Positions 7,102-9,382 of a stretch of DNA of 9,382 bases are shown here, one piece after another. The stretch lies in assembly GCA_002732675.1 (NCBI GenBank), contig NVRR01000110.1, positions 1 through 9,382 of the forward strand. Reading direction: 5' to 3'. The translations under genes and the position numbers were made by a program. The DNA is from Sneathiella sp. Its GTDB lineage: Bacteria > Pseudomonadota > Alphaproteobacteria > Sneathiellales > Sneathiellaceae. The notes under the pieces are model-generated. The model had not been told where the DNA came from, made no database searches, and saw nothing but the letters and a program-made list of their open reading frames with translations. Each line of letters opens with the position of its first letter. The first letter of the stretch is position 1.

Positions 7102-8223
7102 ATGACATCCCAAAACCGGGATAAGACGAAGTTGGGCCGACGGGAAGAGCTGCCGTCGCGCCGATTGCTGGATTCTCCGTCTCGTTTGATCATTCTGTGT
7201 ATTGCGGTCCTGGTGATCAGTGCCAGCGGCGGGGTTTTACTTGGTAATCTCCTGTCTAAACAGGATGAGACAACGCTCGTTTCCTCCGCCAGCGCCATGG
7301 CCATGCAGGAGAGCCCGGTGGTTGCAATTTCCAGTCCTTATGAGGAAAGCGAAGACCTCATTGACAGTCCGTTCACTTATAATGATTTCCCGCAAGATGA
7401 GACGGTTGAAATGCAGACTACGGCGCTTGATATTCGGAGTTCGGCGCTTATTCTTACACATCCGCCGTTAGTGCCGAAGAAAACAGCGACGGATATGCAA
7501 GATCCTCCCTGGAAGAAATATGCGGCTTTGGCACCTCCTTTAAAAGATAAGCCGTTGATTGCCATCGTCATTGATGATGTCGGATTAAGCCGGAAACGGG
7601 TTGACGAACTGGTGAAACTTCCGGCGTTGCTAACCTTGGCATTTCTGCCCTATGCGCCGGGCTTGCAGGGCAAGGCGGATATGGCCCGTAATCGCGGCCA
7701 TGAAGTAATGTTGCATATGCCTATGGAGCCTACGGATCATCACGTCGATCCGGGACCGGACGCCTTGCTGCTTGGGCTATCGGACGAGGAGCTCCGCCGC
7801 CGGACACGCAAAAACCTCGATAGTTTTACGGGTTATGTCGGGGTCAATAATCATATGGGAAGCCGTTTTACCGCCAATAATGACGCCATGGCGATTGTCC
7901 TGGATATGATGGCGGAGCGGGGGCTTTTATTCCTGGATTCCAAAACAACCGCCGCCTCCGTCGGATATAGGCTGGCGGTTCAGCGGGGTATGCCGTCGGC
8001 GAAACGCGATATTTTCATTGATAACGTGATCACCGAAGAGGCGATCCTCAAGCAACTGGATAAAATCGAGAAAGTTGCGGATCGTAAGGGTGTTGCGATT
8101 GCCATTGGTCATCCCCATCTGGAGACGATCTCGGCATTGAAAAAATGGCTGCCTGATGCAAGAGCAAGAGGGTTTCTGTTTATCCCCATAAGTGCCGTCA
8201 CGGCGCTTACCTTCAAAGGCTAA
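7102..8223 (+). CDS. yibQ: YibQ-type divergent polysaccharide deacetylase, membrane-anchored
   Basis: The 373-residue product has a basic N-terminus, one membrane segment at about 29-51, a low-complexity periplasmic linker (about 52-148), and a C-terminal divergent polysaccharide deacetylase domain (Polysacc_deac_2, formerly DUF610, like E. coli YibQ) from about 151. Visible family motifs are IAIVIDDVG at 153-161, HMPMEP at 205-210, NNHMGSRFT at 249-257, FLDSKT at 277-282 and IGHPH at 335-339. The fold suggests a periplasmic metal-dependent carbohydrate hydrolase, but activity and substrate of the family are not established, and its usual neighbours in other bacteria suggest a cell-envelope role. 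I chose ATG 7102 because GGGGGAG lies about ten bases upstream; a TTG at 7066 in the same frame has no such site. It is divergent from trpG and convergent with trpE, 23 bases from the trpE stop, so it splits the trp genes. Confidence 0.88.
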   Translation: MTSQNRDKTKLGRREELPSRRLLDSPSRLIILCIAVLVISASGGVLLGNLLSKQDETTLVSSASAMAMQESPVVAISSPYEESEDLIDSPFTYNDFPQDETVEMQTTALDIRSSALILTHPPLVPKKTATDMQDPPWKKYAALAPPLKDKPLIAIVIDDVGLSRKRVDELVKLPALLTLAFLPYAPGLQGKADMARNRGHEVMLHMPMEPTDHHVDPGPDALLLGLSDEELRRRTRKNLDSFTGYVGVNNHMGSRFTANNDAMAIVLDMMAERGLLFLDSKTTAASVGYRLAVQRGMPSAKRDIFIDNVITEEAILKQLDKIEKVADRKGVAIAIGHPHLETISALKKWLPDARARGFLFIPISAVTALTFKG

Positions 8224-8246
8224 GAGCGGACAGTTAGAAGTCTGGA

Positions 8247-9382
8247 TTAGCGATTACGACTGCTATCGGATGCATAGCGCACGGCTTCCTGCGCCGCCCG
8301 CACCAGTGCTTTCGCCTTATTGACCGTTTCCTGATATTCGCCTTCGGGATCGCTGTCCGCAACCACGCCGCCGCCTGCCTGGATATAGACCTTGTTATCC
8401 TTCACCACCGCCGTTCGAAGCGCGATGCAAGTGTCCATGGAGCCATTGGCGGAAATATAGCCAACCGCGCCGCCATAAATGCCCCGGCGGCTTTTCTCCA
8501 ACTCGTCAATGATTTCCATGGCCCTGACTTTTGGGGCGCCCGAGACAGTGCCTGCCGGAAATCCGGCTTTTAACGCATCAATCGCCGTGAAGTCGTCGGC
8601 AATTTCCCCTTCCACATTGGAGACGATATGCATGACATGGGAATAGTTTTCGATTTGCATTTTCTCGGTGACCTTGACGGTACCGATTTTTGCGACCCGT
8701 CCGACATCATTGCGGCCGAGATCGAGCAGCATTAAATGCTCCGCCAGTTCCTTCGGATCCGAAAGCAAATCTTCTGCCAAAGCCGTATCTTCTGCTGCCG
8801 TGGCGCCGCGCGGACGGGTGCCGGCAATGGGACGGATGGTCACTTTGCTGTCACGGAGGCGCACCAGGATTTCCGGGCTGGAACCAACGACGGAAAACGC
8901 CCCGAAATTGAGGTAAAACATGAAAGGCGAGGGGTTGGTCCGTCTTAACGCCCGGTACAGCGAGAGCGAGGGAAGATCAAAGGGCAGCTCAAAGCGCTGT
9001 GAAGGGACGACCTGGAATATATCACCCGCCCGAATGTATTCCTTGGCCTTCTCCACCATGGCGAAATATTCATCCTTAGTGGTGTTGGAGACGGGTTCTG
9101 GCAGATCCGCGAGCCCGCCGTCGATGCTGGCGGCATGGGGCAGGCTGCGCTCAAAATCCTGAACAGTATCAGACAGACGCTCGGCGGCATGGTTGTAGGC
9201 GTTCTGGGATGACTGGTTTTCTCCTGCCCAGACGGGCGTGATGATGGTGACGAGATCGAGAATGGAATCGAAGATAGCCATCACTGTCGGGCGTATAAAC
9301 ATGCCGTCCGGCACGTCAATATGCTTCGGGTTCCCGTCGGGAATATCTTCCATCAAACGCACGGTGTCATAGGACATATAAC
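8247..9382 (-). CDS. trpE: TrpE, anthranilate synthase component I (5' end beyond the window)
   Basis: TrpE makes anthranilate from chorismate with ammonia from TrpG. The visible 376 residues from the Met at 9377 hold the whole chorismate-binding domain: GSSPEILVRL at 165-174, IRPIAGTRPRG at 181-191, LDLGRNDVGRV at 218-228, FPAGTVSGAPKVRAMEIIDELE (in part) at 273-294, and AGGGVVADSDPEGEYQE at 334-350. The Met at 9377 is not the true start. The frame stays open to the edge (Tyr precedes it), and YMSYDTVR is an internal segment of the family. About 125-130 N-terminal residues, including the usual tryptophan feedback site, are outside the window, so feedback control and the trpE leader cannot be judged. 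trpE is not fused to trpG, and its stop codon converges with yibQ. Confidence 0.95.
   Translation of the reverse strand, partial: YMSYDTVRLMEDIPDGNPKHIDVPDGMFIRPTVMAIFDSILDLVTIITPVWAGENQSSQNAYNHAAERLSDTVQDFERSLPHAASIDGGLADLPEPVSNTTKDEYFAMVEKAKEYIRAGDIFQVVPSQRFELPFDLPSLSLYRALRRTNPSPFMFYLNFGAFSVVGSSPEILVRLRDSKVTIRPIAGTRPRGATAAEDTALAEDLLSDPKELAEHLMLLDLGRNDVGRVAKIGTVKVTEKMQIENYSHVMHIVSNVEGEIADDFTAIDALKAGFPAGTVSGAPKVRAMEIIDELEKSRRGIYGGAVGYISANGSMDTCIALRTAVVKDNKVYIQAGGGVVADSDPEGEYQETVNKAKALVRAAQEAVRYASDSSRNR

Noticed and set aside
8224..8246. Terminator between the convergent yibQ and trpE genes
   Set aside because: The 23 bases contain no stem-loop with a T-run on either strand.
8668..8948. Several overlapping plus-strand frames inside trpE
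   Set aside because: All are antisense shadows of the chorismate-binding domain, which is intact in its own frame.
1..9382. Search for a defence island, toxin-antitoxin pair, phage, transposon, CRISPR or other new system
   Set aside because: Apart from the left-edge chimera, every gene has a recognised housekeeping or family identity, and no mobile-element ends, repeat arrays or unknown gene clusters were found.

Overview
The window is ordinary alphaproteobacterial chromosome. The gene order trpG-trpD-trpC-moaC-moeA-lexA on one strand with a comEC end beside it, the LexA type with a direct-repeat GAAC-N7-GAAC box, and separate trpE and trpG genes all suggest Alphaproteobacteria. Moderate G+C content and the protein sequences would fit a Rhodospirillales-, Kiloniella- or Sneathiella-like lineage, but the genus is not secure. 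The window is probably a whole draft or metagenomic contig: trpE runs off the right edge, and the left edge lies only 61 bases before an odd chimeric reading frame.

Layout from left to right. At 62-574 (+) a reading frame joins the signal peptide and first residues of a sugar-type ABC solute-binding protein to the C-terminal tail of ComEC. At 606-1778 (-) lies a YcaQ/AlkX-type crosslink-repair DNA glycosylase gene. At 1865-2593 (-) lies lexA, with a clear SOS box overlapping its promoter at 2636-2650. The next block, on the minus strand, is a tightly packed unit: trpG (6851-6258), trpD (6261-5230), trpC (5226-4435), moaC (4424-3948) and moeA (3951-2698), with 4-base overlaps or gaps of 10 bases or less. 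A gene for a membrane-anchored YibQ-type divergent polysaccharide deacetylase (7102-8223, +) separates this unit from trpE (from beyond 9382 to 8247, -).

Function. TrpE and TrpG form anthranilate synthase, TrpD adds phosphoribosyl, and TrpC makes indole-3-glycerol phosphate. MoaC and MoeA act at the first and last stages of molybdenum cofactor synthesis and appear to share the trpGDC transcript. LexA is the SOS repressor and represses itself; the YcaQ-like glycosylase just downstream could share its transcript. trpF, trpB and trpA are not in the window.

No RNA gene, CRISPR array, insertion sequence or phage gene was seen, and I found no convincing undescribed system. The points most worth checking are the solute-binding/ComEC fusion near the left edge, the placement of yibQ inside the trp cluster, the very short leader predicted for trpG, and two unusual substitutions in TrpD.
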